Positions 7,575 through 15,796 of a stretch of DNA of 36,669 nucleotides are shown piece by piece. This DNA is from Akkermansia muciniphila (GTDB taxonomy: Bacteria > Verrucomicrobiota > Verrucomicrobiia > Opitutales > Opitutaceae). The notes beneath the pieces were generated by a model. It searched no databases, was not told the DNA's origin, and was given only the letters and a program-made list of their open reading frames with translations. The number at the start of each line of letters is the position of its first letter. Position 1 is the first letter of the stretch. The translations under genes and the position numbers were made by a program. The stretch covers positions 1 through 36,669 of the forward strand of contig CAMCZZ010000025.1 in the NCBI GenBank assembly GCA_945888375.1, given 5' to 3'.

Positions 7575-9421
7575 GCCCGTTCGTCCGCTTTTATCGTTTC
7601 ATTCCTCCTTACGTGCGCAACGCCTTCGCTGCGCTTTTGGTCCTGCTTGGAATGTCCATCAGCATCCGCGCCGATGCCTCCTCTGACGCCACGCTCCTCA
7701 TCCCGACCGATCTTCACACCCTTACTCCGTCGGGCCCGGAAGCCGCCACCCATGGCCGCTTCGAGTTTGTTCCCGTCACCGGCCAGCCCTTCACCAAAGC
7801 CATGCGCGCCGAGACCGTCCACCGTCCGGCCTACCCGTGGGATGTGCAGCTCGATGTCCGCACACGGTCCGCCGTCAAAAAGGGCGATACCCTCTGGCTC
7901 GGACTCAACGCCCGCCGTTTCAAAACCCTTCAAGAAACCGGCGAGGCCCTCGTCGAGGTAATCCTCGAACAGTCCTCACCTCCGCACCAAAAACTCCTAG
8001 AACGCGCCCTCTCCTTCGGTCCGGCGTGGTCGCACGCGCGCATCCCGTTCACCGCCGACCGTGACGCCGCCGCGGGCGAACTCAAGGTCACGCTCCGCCT
8101 CGGTTACAATCCGCAAACCCTCGAACTCGGAGCACTCTCTCTGCTCAACTACGGCCCGTCCGTCGCCCCGTCTTCTCTGCCCCGCACCGACACCGCCTAC
8201 GAGGGCTCCGAGCCCGACCACCCGTGGCGCGCCGCCGCTGCCGCTCGAATCGAAAACATCCGCAAGGGCGATCTCGCCATCCAGGTCAACGACGCCGAGG
8301 GCCGCCCCGTCGAGGGTGCCATCGTCAAGGTGCGCATGAAGCGCCACGCCTTCGCCTTCGGCACCGCAATCCAATCAGCCCGCATCGCGGGCGACGACTC
8401 ACCCGATAACCTTCGCTACCGCGCCATCATCGAGAAGTATTTCAACAAGGTCGTCTTCGAGAACGACCTGAAATGGCCCGCCTGGGTCGGTGGCAAGGAC
8501 GCCGGGAACGTCGGGAGGGGGCAAATCTTGCGCACGCTCGATTGGTTCGGCGCCCGCTCCATCGCCGTGCGTGGCCATGTCATGGTCTGGCCATCTTGGC
8601 GTTACACGCCGGAATTCATCAAACCACTCGCCGCCGAACCGTATAAGCTTCGTGCCGCCGTGCTCGACCACATCGTCGACCAGACCGCCGCCCTCGGCCC
8701 GCGCCTCGCCGAGTGGGATGTGATCAACGAGTCCTACGCCCATCATGACCTCATAGATATCCTCGGCCGCGAGGCCATGGCCGACTGGTTCCGCGCCGCC
8801 CACACCGGCGCGCCTGCCGTCCGTCTTTTCTACAACGACTACACCATGTTCTCCGGCGAAGGGCCCGGATCGCCGAGCCAGCACTTTTACGATACGATCC
8901 GTTTTCTGATCGACCAAGGCGCGCCGATCGGCGGCATTGGGGAACAGGGACACTTCGGCGGCAGTCCGCCCCCGCCCATGAAGGTGCTCGCCACCTTCGA
9001 CCGCTTCGCCGCCTTTGGCCTGCCGATACAAATCTCCGAGTTCGACATAGACACCTCTGACGAGGATCTGCAGGTCGCCTACACCCGTGACTTCCTCACC
9101 GCCGCCTTCAGCCACCCGGCCGTGACCGGAGTGATGAGCTGGGGCTTCTGGGCGGGCAGCCACTGGAAACCTCGTGCCGCCTTCTGGTCCAAGGACTGGA
9201 GCCTGCGCCCCAATGGAAAGGTCTTTCTCGATCTCATCCAAAACGAGTGGTGGACCAATGCCGAACTGAAGACCGACGCCGTCGGCCGCGCCGTCGTGCG
9301 CGGCTTTTGCGGAGACTATGAGATAACCATCACCTCCAGCGACCCTACGCCGGCACCCGTCCACATCAACCTTCAGAACGCAGGCACCGCTCTCGAAATC
9401 GTGGTCGGTAAAACAAAGTAG
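7571..9421 (+). CDS. Secreted GH10 endo-beta-1,4-xylanase with N-terminal beta-sandwich
   Basis: The 616-residue protein begins with a signal peptide (about 1-36). A carbohydrate-binding-like beta-sandwich follows (about 40-195), then a short linker strand region ('DLAIQVNDAEGRPVEGAIVKVRM', common before GH10 in this group). The GH10 barrel (about 250-560) shows 'FNKVVFENDLKW', 'VRGHVMVW', 'EWDVINESY' with acid/base Glu387, 'RLFYNDY' and 'QISEFDID' with nucleophile Glu490, and the strand-8 'SWGFW'. Family members hydrolyse internal beta-1,4 bonds of xylan. The usual NEP after strand 4 is NES here. It is the last gene of the plus-strand series, coupled to the preceding micro-ORF by ATGA, and ends 15 bp from a convergent pseudogene. 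Confidence 0.92.
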   Translation: MSPFVRFYRFIPPYVRNAFAALLVLLGMSISIRADASSDATLLIPTDLHTLTPSGPEAATHGRFEFVPVTGQPFTKAMRAETVHRPAYPWDVQLDVRTRSAVKKGDTLWLGLNARRFKTLQETGEALVEVILEQSSPPHQKLLERALSFGPAWSHARIPFTADRDAAAGELKVTLRLGYNPQTLELGALSLLNYGPSVAPSSLPRTDTAYEGSEPDHPWRAAAAARIENIRKGDLAIQVNDAEGRPVEGAIVKVRMKRHAFAFGTAIQSARIAGDDSPDNLRYRAIIEKYFNKVVFENDLKWPAWVGGKDAGNVGRGQILRTLDWFGARSIAVRGHVMVWPSWRYTPEFIKPLAAEPYKLRAAVLDHIVDQTAALGPRLAEWDVINESYAHHDLIDILGREAMADWFRAAHTGAPAVRLFYNDYTMFSGEGPGSPSQHFYDTIRFLIDQGAPIGGIGEQGHFGGSPPPPMKVLATFDRFAAFGLPIQISEFDIDTSDEDLQVAYTRDFLTAAFSHPAVTGVMSWGFWAGSHWKPRAAFWSKDWSLRPNGKVFLDLIQNEWWTNAELKTDAVGRAVVRGFCGDYEITITSSDPTPAPVHINLQNAGTALEIVVGKTK

Positions 9422-9436
9422 ATTAAAGACGGCGAC

Positions 9437-10110
9437 TCACCCGCGCAATTGCTGCCCGCGCACCAAGTCTTGGAAAAGCCCTTCGCGATTCATCGATTCG
9501 TCGTAGCTTCCGGCATGCGCCACCGTGCCGCCGGCCAGCACAAAAATGCGGTCGGAGCGCTTCACCGTCGCCAACCGGTGCGCGATAAAAATCGCGATGC
9601 GGTCGCCGAGGTTTCTCTCAATCGCCTCCGAAATTAGGCGTTAGCTCAGCGTGTCCAGCGCGCTCCTCGCCTCGTCAAAGACGAAGCACGGCGGCGCCGC
9701 CAGCAACGCGCGCGCGATCGCGAGGCGCTGCCGCTGCCCGCCCGAGAGCATGGACCCGCCCTCGCCCACCCGCGCGTCGAGTCCGCCGGGCAATGCGGCG
9801 ATGGACTCCCACGCATTGGCCCGCTCGCACACGCGACGGATCGCCGCGTCGTCCGCATCCGGCCCCGGCACGCACAAATCATCGCGCAGCGTGGTGTTGA
9901 AAATGAACGGATCCTGAGGGACCACCCCGAAATGACGGCGCGGGGTTCGCGTCGAGTAGACGCGCAAATCTGTGTCGCCCAGACGCCCACCCCCGCCTGA
10001 GGATCGTGGAGCCGGAGCAGCAATTGGGTCACCGTCGTTTTGCGGCGACCGAGGGTCCGACGAACGCCGCCCGCGCGCCGGCCGCAAGCCGGAACGCGGG
10101 CCGACGGGAG
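9437..10110 (-). pseudogene. Degenerate ABC-exporter ATP-binding domain
   Basis: The minus strand encodes most of a nucleotide-binding domain of the MsbA/lipid-exporter type: 'HFGVVPQDPFIFNTTLRDDL' (Q-loop), 'MLSGGQRQRLAIARALL' (signature), 'CFVFDEARSALDT' (Walker B, D-loop) and 'IAIFIAHRLATVKRSDRIF' (H-loop). It is broken in several ways. The Walker A region ('AAFVGPS', then damaged bases, then 'TVTQLLLRLHDPQAG') changes frame. Another shift lies at about 9990-10000. An in-frame TAA (9641-9643) follows 'ALDTLS', exactly where a Glu is expected. The transmembrane domain is missing. It lies behind the sugar-permease operon but is of the wrong ABC class to be its missing ATPase. Confidence 0.85.
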
Positions 10111-10161
10111 CAGAGAGATCGCTCATGGAACCCCGTTATCGAATAGCCTTGGGCGGCCGAC

Positions 10162-11331
10162 TCAACCTTTTGAACCGGTCGTCGCGATCCCTTGGATGAA
10201 TGTTTTCTGGGCCAGGAAAAACACCACGATCACCGGCAACACCGTCACCAGGCTGGCCGCCATCAGGTGATGCCATTGCACACCGCCCTGCTGGCTCTGG
10301 AAGTTTTGCAGCGCGAGGGCCAGGGTGAAACCCGACTTGCGCGTGATGTAGAGCAGTGGCCCCAGAAAATCATTCCACGCGTGAAGAAAATGGAAGAGCG
10401 CCGCCACCGCCAGCACCGGACGGCTCAGGGGCAGGATCACCCGCCAGAATATCTTCCACTCGCTGGCGCCGTCTATCCGGGCCGCCTCGCTCAACTCCTC
10501 GGGGATGGTCAGGAAAAACTGCCTCATCAGGAAAATGTTGAACGCACTGCCAAACCAGTAGGGCACCCAAAGCGGAAGCAGCGTTCCGATCCAGCCCAGC
10601 TCCTTGAAGATGCCGTAGAGCGGCACCATCAGCACGGGAAAGGGCACCATCATCGTCGCCAGCGTGATTGCAAAAAAAACGTCGCGCCCCCGCCACCGGA
10701 TGCGGGCGAAGCCATACGCGATCAGGGCGTTTGAAAGCACCGTGCCGACCACACCGAGCACGCAAACGATGAGTGTGTTAGCCAGAAAGGTCAGGAACCC
10801 CGCGTCCGTCTCCGGGTTCGGCGGACGCTCCGCCACCGTGCCCTCCACCGCCTCCACGCTGCGTCCGCCCATCGAGGCCAGCGCCACACGAAAATTATCC
10901 CAGCGAAACTTCACCGCCGTGGTGATCGCGTCCGGCGGCACCACGTCGCGTTTCGGCACCGCCGAGATGACCTTGGTCGCGGAGCGCTCCTCCACCAGCC
11001 ACCAGCCCGTCTCCGCCTTCCGGATCACGCGCCTTGCGCCCTCCTCCGGCGGGGCGGCCTCCCCCGTCACCAGTTCGCGCCGGCCACCCTCGTATCGCTC
11101 AATCAAATACGAGGGCACCGTCACTTCCTGCACCCGCGTCACCTCGGTCTCCTTTCCGTCCAGGGCCGCCCTTTCCACGGTGGGCAGCCAGACCGGCGGC
11201 TGCGCCATCGTCTGCTCGATGGGTTTGAGGGCGGTCAGTGTCATCCAAAGCAGGGGGAAGCCAAACAGGGCCGAGCCCGCGAGCAGAAGCCCGTAGGTGA
11301 CCAAACGTGATACGCGGGAGGGGCGGCGCAT
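10162..11331 (-). CDS. Carbohydrate ABC transporter permease (MalG-type, CUT1)
   Basis: This 389-residue inner-membrane protein is one half of a sugar channel. It has TM1 at about 9-35 and five further membrane segments from about 180 on ('FLANTLIVCVLGVVGTVLSNAL', 'VFFAITLATMMVPFPVLMVPLYG', and others). The EAA loop that docks to the ATPase is clear: 'SEAARIDGASEWKIFWRVI' then 'LPLSRP'. It is longer than the usual 270-300 residues because about 90 extra, mostly charged residues (about 52-141), with further residues at about 155-176, sit in the external loop between TM1 and TM2. It starts 8 bp after the MalF-type permease stop, as the last gene of the importer operon. Confidence 0.9.
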   Translation of the reverse strand: MRRPSRVSRLVTYGLLLAGSALFGFPLLWMTLTALKPIEQTMAQPPVWLPTVERAALDGKETEVTRVQEVTVPSYLIERYEGGRRELVTGEAAPPEEGARRVIRKAETGWWLVEERSATKVISAVPKRDVVPPDAITTAVKFRWDNFRVALASMGGRSVEAVEGTVAERPPNPETDAGFLTFLANTLIVCVLGVVGTVLSNALIAYGFARIRWRGRDVFFAITLATMMVPFPVLMVPLYGIFKELGWIGTLLPLWVPYWFGSAFNIFLMRQFFLTIPEELSEAARIDGASEWKIFWRVILPLSRPVLAVAALFHFLHAWNDFLGPLLYITRKSGFTLALALQNFQSQQGGVQWHHLMAASLVTVLPVIVVFFLAQKTFIQGIATTGSKG

Positions 11332-11339
11332 GGGTGGGT

Positions 11340-12239
11340 TTAGCTGGAGGTGTGGACTCTACGAGCGGCGACGCGGCCCGCCACCCAGGTGAGCCCGGCG
11401 ATCAGGATGAACAACACCCACGCCATCGCCGAGGCGTAGCCCATGCGCAGGTCGTAAAAGGCGGTCGAATACAGGTAGAGTGCGTAGAAAAGCGTGGAAC
11501 GCGCCGGGTTGCCGTCCGGTCCGCCGCTCATGATGAAGGCCTGGGTGAATACCTGCATCGCGCCGATCATGCCCATGACGACGTTAAAGTAGATAACCGG
11601 GGAGATCAGCGGCAGCGTCACATGCCAGAAGCGGCGTATCGGCCCCGCTCCGTCGAGCTCGGCGGATTCCAGAAGTTCGCGCGGCACATCCTGTAATCCG
11701 GCCAGGTAGATGATGACCGAGTTGCCCCCCCCCCACAGGCTCATCAGCACCAGCGCAGGCTTGGCCCAGGCCGGGTCGCCCAGCCAGGCGGGCGGGCTTA
11801 TCCCGAGCGGTCGCAAGAAGGGACCGAGCGCCTGGTTGAGCACCCCGTATTCACCGTTGAATATCCACAGCCACAGCATCGAGGAGGCCACCGCCGGCAC
11901 GATCGATGGCAGATAAAAGAAGGTGCGGAATATCGCCCGTCCGCGCACTTCGCAGTTGAGCAGCACGGCAAGGGAAAGGGAGAGCACACAGCCTACGGGC
12001 ACTGATAAAATCGTGAAGAACAGGGTGTTTCTTAACGAGAGCCAGAACACGTCGTCGCCGAGCAGTTGCTGGTAGTTTTCCACGCCAATCCAAACCGGGC
12101 GCTGCAAGATCGAGTAGTCGCAAAAACTGTAATACAACGAGGCCAGCACCGGGTAGGCCGTAAAGGTCCCGAGCCCGATCACCCAAAGTCCGGTGAAGGC
12201 CAGTCCGTGAAACACTCGGCGGCGAGAATGAAGACTCAT
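11340..12239 (-). CDS. Carbohydrate ABC transporter permease (MalF/UgpA-type, CUT1)
   Basis: The 299-residue partner permease has six predicted membrane segments. They include 'GLAFTGLWVIGLGTFTAYPV' (TM1), 'LFFTILSVPVGCVLSLSLAV', 'FFYLPSIVPAVASSMLWLWI' and 'VILIAGLTWVAGR'-like sequence at the end. The EAA loop reads 'LLESAELDGAGPIRRFWHVT', then 'LPLISP'. Its ATG overlaps the stop of the solute-binding protein gene (ATGA, 12236-12239), so the two are translationally coupled. A run of ten identical bases (G on the coding strand, 11725-11734) encodes part of 'SLWGGGNS' and is a possible slippage site. No ATPase gene follows; such CUT1 systems often share an ATPase encoded elsewhere. Confidence 0.92.
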   Translation of the reverse strand: MSLHSRRRVFHGLAFTGLWVIGLGTFTAYPVLASLYYSFCDYSILQRPVWIGVENYQQLLGDDVFWLSLRNTLFFTILSVPVGCVLSLSLAVLLNCEVRGRAIFRTFFYLPSIVPAVASSMLWLWIFNGEYGVLNQALGPFLRPLGISPPAWLGDPAWAKPALVLMSLWGGGNSVIIYLAGLQDVPRELLESAELDGAGPIRRFWHVTLPLISPVIYFNVVMGMIGAMQVFTQAFIMSGGPDGNPARSTLFYALYLYSTAFYDLRMGYASAMAWVLFILIAGLTWVAGRVAARRVHTSS

Positions 12240-13684
12240 GGCGGAGAGGGGTTTTTAGACGCCGCCGCCTGCTGCCGTGCGAGGCTCGCGCGGTGCCGTG
12301 CCCAACTGGCCTCGACTCGGCGCTGCACGTAGTCGTAGGTGGTCTCTGGGTCAGCCGCTGCCAGTCGCACTTTCTCGTTGGCTGTATTCAACTCGCGCAA
12401 ATACTCCTGCCAGATTCCCATTGAGGGATTGAACTGCGCCCGCGGGCTCTCCGCCAGGGCGCGGAATAACGCGATGTGGGGATGGGGATGATGACCGCTA
12501 AAAAACGGACTCCACTCGCGCAGGGGAGAGTTTTTCTCCTGGAGGTAACAGAGCGTCTCCATGCCGCGCAGTTTCTCTCGCGAATCCGCCCCGATGTTCG
12601 CCGAACTCAAATACCGGATAAACTCCCAGGCCTCTTTCGGATGCTTGGCCCCTCTGGGGATCACGATCATATCCGCCTCGGCCACGGTGAAGGGCGCGCC
12701 GCCTCCCTCCCCTTCCCGCACCGATGGCCAGGCGGCGACGCCATAGTCCATGCCCGGCGCAAACTGGCGGATGTAGTTGTTCATCCATACACCTTGAAGC
12801 ACCATCGCCACCTTGCCGTTGAAGAAGGCCGACTGGGGCGAGCCGAAGGTGCCGAAGCCGCTGGTGAAGCGCTGCAACGAGTCGCTTCCATACTCGTCCG
12901 TGTAGCCGCGCAGCCAGCGAAGGGCGGCCACGTTGGCCTTGTCGCGCCCAACCGAAATCTCGCCTTCGGCATCCATGAAGCTGCCGCCAAACCAGAGTGG
13001 GTTCGCCCACAGCCACCATCCCGGCTCCTGGGGTAAAAAGCCGGCCTGCAAGATCGCCCCCGTGACCGGATCGCGCCGGGTGAGTCGCCGGGCAAACTGA
13101 TCCAGTTCCGCCAGCGTGCGCGGTGGCTTCTCCGGATCCAGACCCGCCTCGCGAAACAGGGTCTTGTTCCAGTGCAACGCGACCGTCGAGGGAGTCGTGA
13201 CCAGCCCGTAAACCCGTCCGCGGTGGAGCGACATTTTCGCATACACCGGCACATAGCGGGCGAGAAAATCGCCTCCCGCCCGGGCGAAGTCGGGCGCGGG
13301 GCTTTCCGACGACCGGTCCGCCTCCATGAACTCGTCCAGCGGGAGCAAGGCGCCGCAGTCAGCGAAGGACGCGATGTAGGGCAGCCAGATGCCCGCCAGA
13401 TCGGGTGGATTGCCGCCCGCCGTCGCCGCGATCACTTTCCGGTCCATCTGCGAGACACTCACGAAATCCACCGTGATTCGATCCTGCGAGGCGTTGAATT
13501 CGTCCACCACCGCCTGCATCGCGGCACTCTCCGCACCGGTCCATTTCTCCCAATACGTGATGCGCACCCGTTCGCCGCCGGAGCGATCGCCGCAGCCTCT
13601 GCCCGCAAGCGCGATCAATCCAAGTGCGAGACTGGCTCCGGTTAAAACAAGCCGTCTGCGGCGGGACTGGCCGGCTTTGCTCAT
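12236..13684 (-). CDS. Extracellular sugar-binding protein of the ABC importer
   Basis: This 482-residue protein is a family-1 solute-binding protein that captures oligosaccharides outside the membrane. Typical features are 'RITYWEKWTGAE...MQAVVDEFNAS' after the signal region, 'NPPDLAGIWLPYIASFADCGAL', 'VYGLVTTPSTVALHWNKTLFREAG', and 'FFNGKVAMVLQGVWM'. The N-terminus (QSRRRRLVLTGASLALG) has a twin-arginine-like run, and Cys31 follows 'ALAGRG', a poor lipobox, so it may be a lipoprotein or a Tat-exported soluble protein. Its ATG overlaps the stop of the PL14-like gene (ATGA, 13681-13684), and its stop overlaps the permease start. The ligand is unknown; the neighbouring lyase suggests uronate-containing oligosaccharides. 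Confidence 0.93.
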   Translation of the reverse strand: MSKAGQSRRRRLVLTGASLALGLIALAGRGCGDRSGGERVRITYWEKWTGAESAAMQAVVDEFNASQDRITVDFVSVSQMDRKVIAATAGGNPPDLAGIWLPYIASFADCGALLPLDEFMEADRSSESPAPDFARAGGDFLARYVPVYAKMSLHRGRVYGLVTTPSTVALHWNKTLFREAGLDPEKPPRTLAELDQFARRLTRRDPVTGAILQAGFLPQEPGWWLWANPLWFGGSFMDAEGEISVGRDKANVAALRWLRGYTDEYGSDSLQRFTSGFGTFGSPQSAFFNGKVAMVLQGVWMNNYIRQFAPGMDYGVAAWPSVREGEGGGAPFTVAEADMIVIPRGAKHPKEAWEFIRYLSSANIGADSREKLRGMETLCYLQEKNSPLREWSPFFSGHHPHPHIALFRALAESPRAQFNPSMGIWQEYLRELNTANEKVRLAAADPETTYDYVQRRVEASWARHRASLARQQAAASKNPSPP

Positions 13685-14520
13685 GGAGCAGGTGCGGCGC
13701 GCGCGGCTTCAGATGCGCCTTCAATAGCGGTCGGGGGAGCGGGCTCAGTCGCCACGGTAGTCCAGCAAAAGTCGTCCACCTCGATCACATAGTCCTTGGC
13801 CGGAAACGCCCCTCCACCGCCTGGAAAAAGCTCCGCCCGCACCCGGTTGATCGCCAGACCTTCCGGCTTCGACACCAGTCGCAGGCCGGACGCATCGATT
13901 TTTTTTTCGCCGTCGCACCAGACCTCAATTCGACCGTCGCTTGTCTCTGCCGTGGTTTGCGCCGTCGCACGTAGTCGAATCGAATGCCAGCGGCCGCGTT
14001 GCAGTTGGTAACTCCCCGCCCTCAGCGACTCGCCATATTTGGCCGCCATCCCGGAGTGGTAAACGTAAAGACTGTTGCGGATCGAATCCTTCAGCGCGTC
14101 GAACTGAATGCGCACGCTCCAGCCGTCTCCCTTTGCCCGCGCCTCCTCGCCCCTCCCTCCGTCGTAGCCGGCGCCTCCGCTCATTCCCATTTGTTTACCA
14201 TGCAGTCCGGCCTCAAAATCCTCCGGATACCGGATGCGAAATGAAATTTCGCATGACTTCGCGTCAGGCACCCTCGCCTGAAGTCCGAGCCCCGTTTCCG
14301 TGACTTTTTTCCCGGCCTTGAACGTGACCCGCAATGTGCCGTCCTGGATCGCGGCGAAATCCCGTCCTGCGGGCGCGCCGCCATTGCCGAAATCCTCCGT
14401 GATCTCGGCTGCGGTGTAGGCACCGTTGTCATGCTCAAAGCCTACTTCGCGGCGCGCATAGTCCTTTGCGTTCACGACCAGCGTGCAGAACAAAAAAAGA
14501 GCGGGGGGTATCCACTTCAT
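13681..14520 (-). CDS. Secreted polysaccharide lyase 14-like beta-jelly-roll protein
   Basis: From the ATG at 14518-14520 the product is 279 residues with a signal peptide (MKWIPPALFLFCTLVVNA). The longer frame to 14643 adds a basic, unconvincing leader, whereas GAGG sits just upstream of the chosen start. The body follows the PL14 pattern: 'EISFRIRYPEDFEAGLHGKQMGM'-like strands, 'GGAGYDGGRGEEARAKGDGW', 'SVRIQFDALKDSIRNSLYVY', 'RGRWHSIRLRATAQT', 'DGRIEVWCDGEKKIDASGLRL' and a final strand 'FPGGGG'. PL14 enzymes cut alginate or glucuronan-type polymers. It is first in the importer operon and overlaps the binding-protein gene by 4 bp, implying that its products are what is imported. Assignment rests on fold-level resemblance; it might be binding only. 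Confidence 0.65.
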   Translation of the reverse strand: MKWIPPALFLFCTLVVNAKDYARREVGFEHDNGAYTAAEITEDFGNGGAPAGRDFAAIQDGTLRVTFKAGKKVTETGLGLQARVPDAKSCEISFRIRYPEDFEAGLHGKQMGMSGGAGYDGGRGEEARAKGDGWSVRIQFDALKDSIRNSLYVYHSGMAAKYGESLRAGSYQLQRGRWHSIRLRATAQTTAETSDGRIEVWCDGEKKIDASGLRLVSKPEGLAINRVRAELFPGGGGAFPAKDYVIEVDDFCWTTVATEPAPPTAIEGASEAARAAPAP

Positions 14521-14651
14521 AACCTCATCCCATATCTCAGAAGAATTCGCCGCAAACGCCAAGGCCTGCACGGACGGTATTTTCAGTTGTTTCGTAAAGT
14601 CACGTCGGCGGCGAAGTCGCCGTTTGCGCGGGGGGGAAATCAACTTCCGGC
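14521..14651 (-). promoter_or_regulatory. Leader/promoter region of the lyase-importer operon
   Basis: A gap of 131 bp separates the LacI stop from the PL14-like start, both on the minus strand. It contains a compact hairpin, CGGCGA-AG-TCGCCG (14609-14622), about 30 bp after the LacI stop. It could attenuate read-through or serve as an operator, but no T-tract follows it. The operon promoter is probably in the AT-richer part nearer 14521-14600, but no confident -35/-10 pair was found. Confidence 0.35.
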
Positions 14652-15710
14652 CTACGCAGTCTTCTTCTTTTTCTCAGCGGCAGACAACGATGGCGTGGCG
14701 CAATAGTGCCCATTAACCAGCGTCACACGGGGGCTGGCCGGTATGCCCCGCTCCCCGTGTTGATACATCCAGTCGAGTTGCTCGATCGCAACCGCTCCGA
14801 TGCCGCGCGCGTCTTCCTGCATACCGGCGTAACGGGCAGTCTCCCTCGGCGGCATCGTGGTGAGTGCGAAAAAAACCTTCGACCGGTCCTTCTGGGGAAT
14901 CAACGCACGCATCTCGTCGAGGTAGCCTTGAGCGTCTGCGACGATGGCGTCCGGACGAACCCGTTTATACCAGGTGAGAAATTCCCTGGAGTCCACCGCC
15001 CACTCTTTGAAAATAAGCGGTGTCACCTCCGGAACACCCTCCTCGTGATTGTGCCACAAAACCGCCGCCGCCGCCCGGTGTTCCACCCGCACATCCTGGT
15101 GTTTTACCGTAACCAGTCCGATGCGCCGGCACCCCTCGGTCTTGAGCGCGGCGCACAGCGCTATCATGTTACCAAACTGGGCGGGCAAAACCGAGTGGAC
15201 ATGCGGAGCCGTGATCGTCGCCGAGGTCGCAACCGCAGCGAGCTCCTTCCAGTCCAGCACCTCGGTGAGGTCAATCGGACGGGCCATCGGCAACAACAAC
15301 ACCGCTTCCACTCCTCGGCTTCGGAGCAGGCGCTTGAGCCGCATCGGATCCAGTCCCGTCTCATCCAACCAGAGCCGATCGAGGACGAAACCGAGCTCGT
15401 CGGCCCGGGCCTTGGCGCCTTCCAGCACATCCTCTGCAAAACCGTGCTGCTTGTGGGCAAAGCGCAGGCAGAGCGCGCAAATCAACGCGCTTTGCCGCTG
15501 CGGCGCACCCGCGCGCAGATGGCGCATGAGCCGGCCCACCAGAGGATCGGGCGTGTAGCCGTGACGCTGCGCAATCAACTGGATGCGCTCACGCGTGGTT
15601 TCAGGTATGCTGGGATGGTTGCGCAGCGACAACGAGACGGTCATCGGGCACACGCCGGCAATTTTTGCCAGGCTGCGCATGGAGGGGCGATTGCTTGGAG
15701 GGCGGGGCAT
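14652..15710 (-). CDS. LacI-family transcriptional regulator
   Basis: The protein is 352 residues from the ATG at 15708-15710. The frame is open to 15788, but that would leave 8 bp to the divergent sulfatase start. The helix-turn-helix is 'MRSLAKIAGVCPMTVSLSLRNH', followed by the hinge 'TRERIQLIAQRHGYTPDPLVGRLM'. A periplasmic-binding-type effector domain follows, with 'GVEAVLLLPM', 'CRRIGLVTVKHQ' and 'PDAIVADAQGYLDEM'. It ends 'EQLDWMYQHGERGIPASP' then 'RVTLVNGHY', with a lysine-rich tail. Such proteins usually repress sugar genes until a sugar is bound. It lies between the divergent sulfatase and the co-oriented lyase-importer operon and probably controls both. Confidence 0.92.
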   Translation of the reverse strand: MPRPPSNRPSMRSLAKIAGVCPMTVSLSLRNHPSIPETTRERIQLIAQRHGYTPDPLVGRLMRHLRAGAPQRQSALICALCLRFAHKQHGFAEDVLEGAKARADELGFVLDRLWLDETGLDPMRLKRLLRSRGVEAVLLLPMARPIDLTEVLDWKELAAVATSATITAPHVHSVLPAQFGNMIALCAALKTEGCRRIGLVTVKHQDVRVEHRAAAAVLWHNHEEGVPEVTPLIFKEWAVDSREFLTWYKRVRPDAIVADAQGYLDEMRALIPQKDRSKVFFALTTMPPRETARYAGMQEDARGIGAVAIEQLDWMYQHGERGIPASPRVTLVNGHYCATPSLSAAEKKKKTA

Positions 15711-15796
15711 ATGGGGCAGACTGGCTATACTGTCTAGTCGTCCACGCGGTGCAAGCTTCACCCGCAGCATCAATCTGCCTTTAATCATATTTCTCC
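15711..15796. promoter_or_regulatory. Divergent LacI/sulfatase control region
   Basis: This 86-bp stretch separates the two divergent starts. It holds a -10-like TATACT (15726-15731, plus strand) and a small inverted repeat with arms GGTG and CACC around a 7-bp centre (15748-15762), a candidate LacI operator. A second loose symmetry, AGAC...GTCT, spans about 15718-15735. None is strong enough to name the operator. Confidence 0.3.

Noticed and set aside
9641-10126. 161-codon frame as an intact ABC transporter ATPase for the sugar importer
   Set aside because: It is exporter-type, lacks Walker A in frame and ends in a premature stop. The remaining C-terminal motifs continue in the same frame beyond the stop.
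14521-14643. N-terminal extension of the PL14-like protein
   Set aside because: It is a basic leader without function. The internal ATG at 14520 has an RBS and starts a proper signal peptide.
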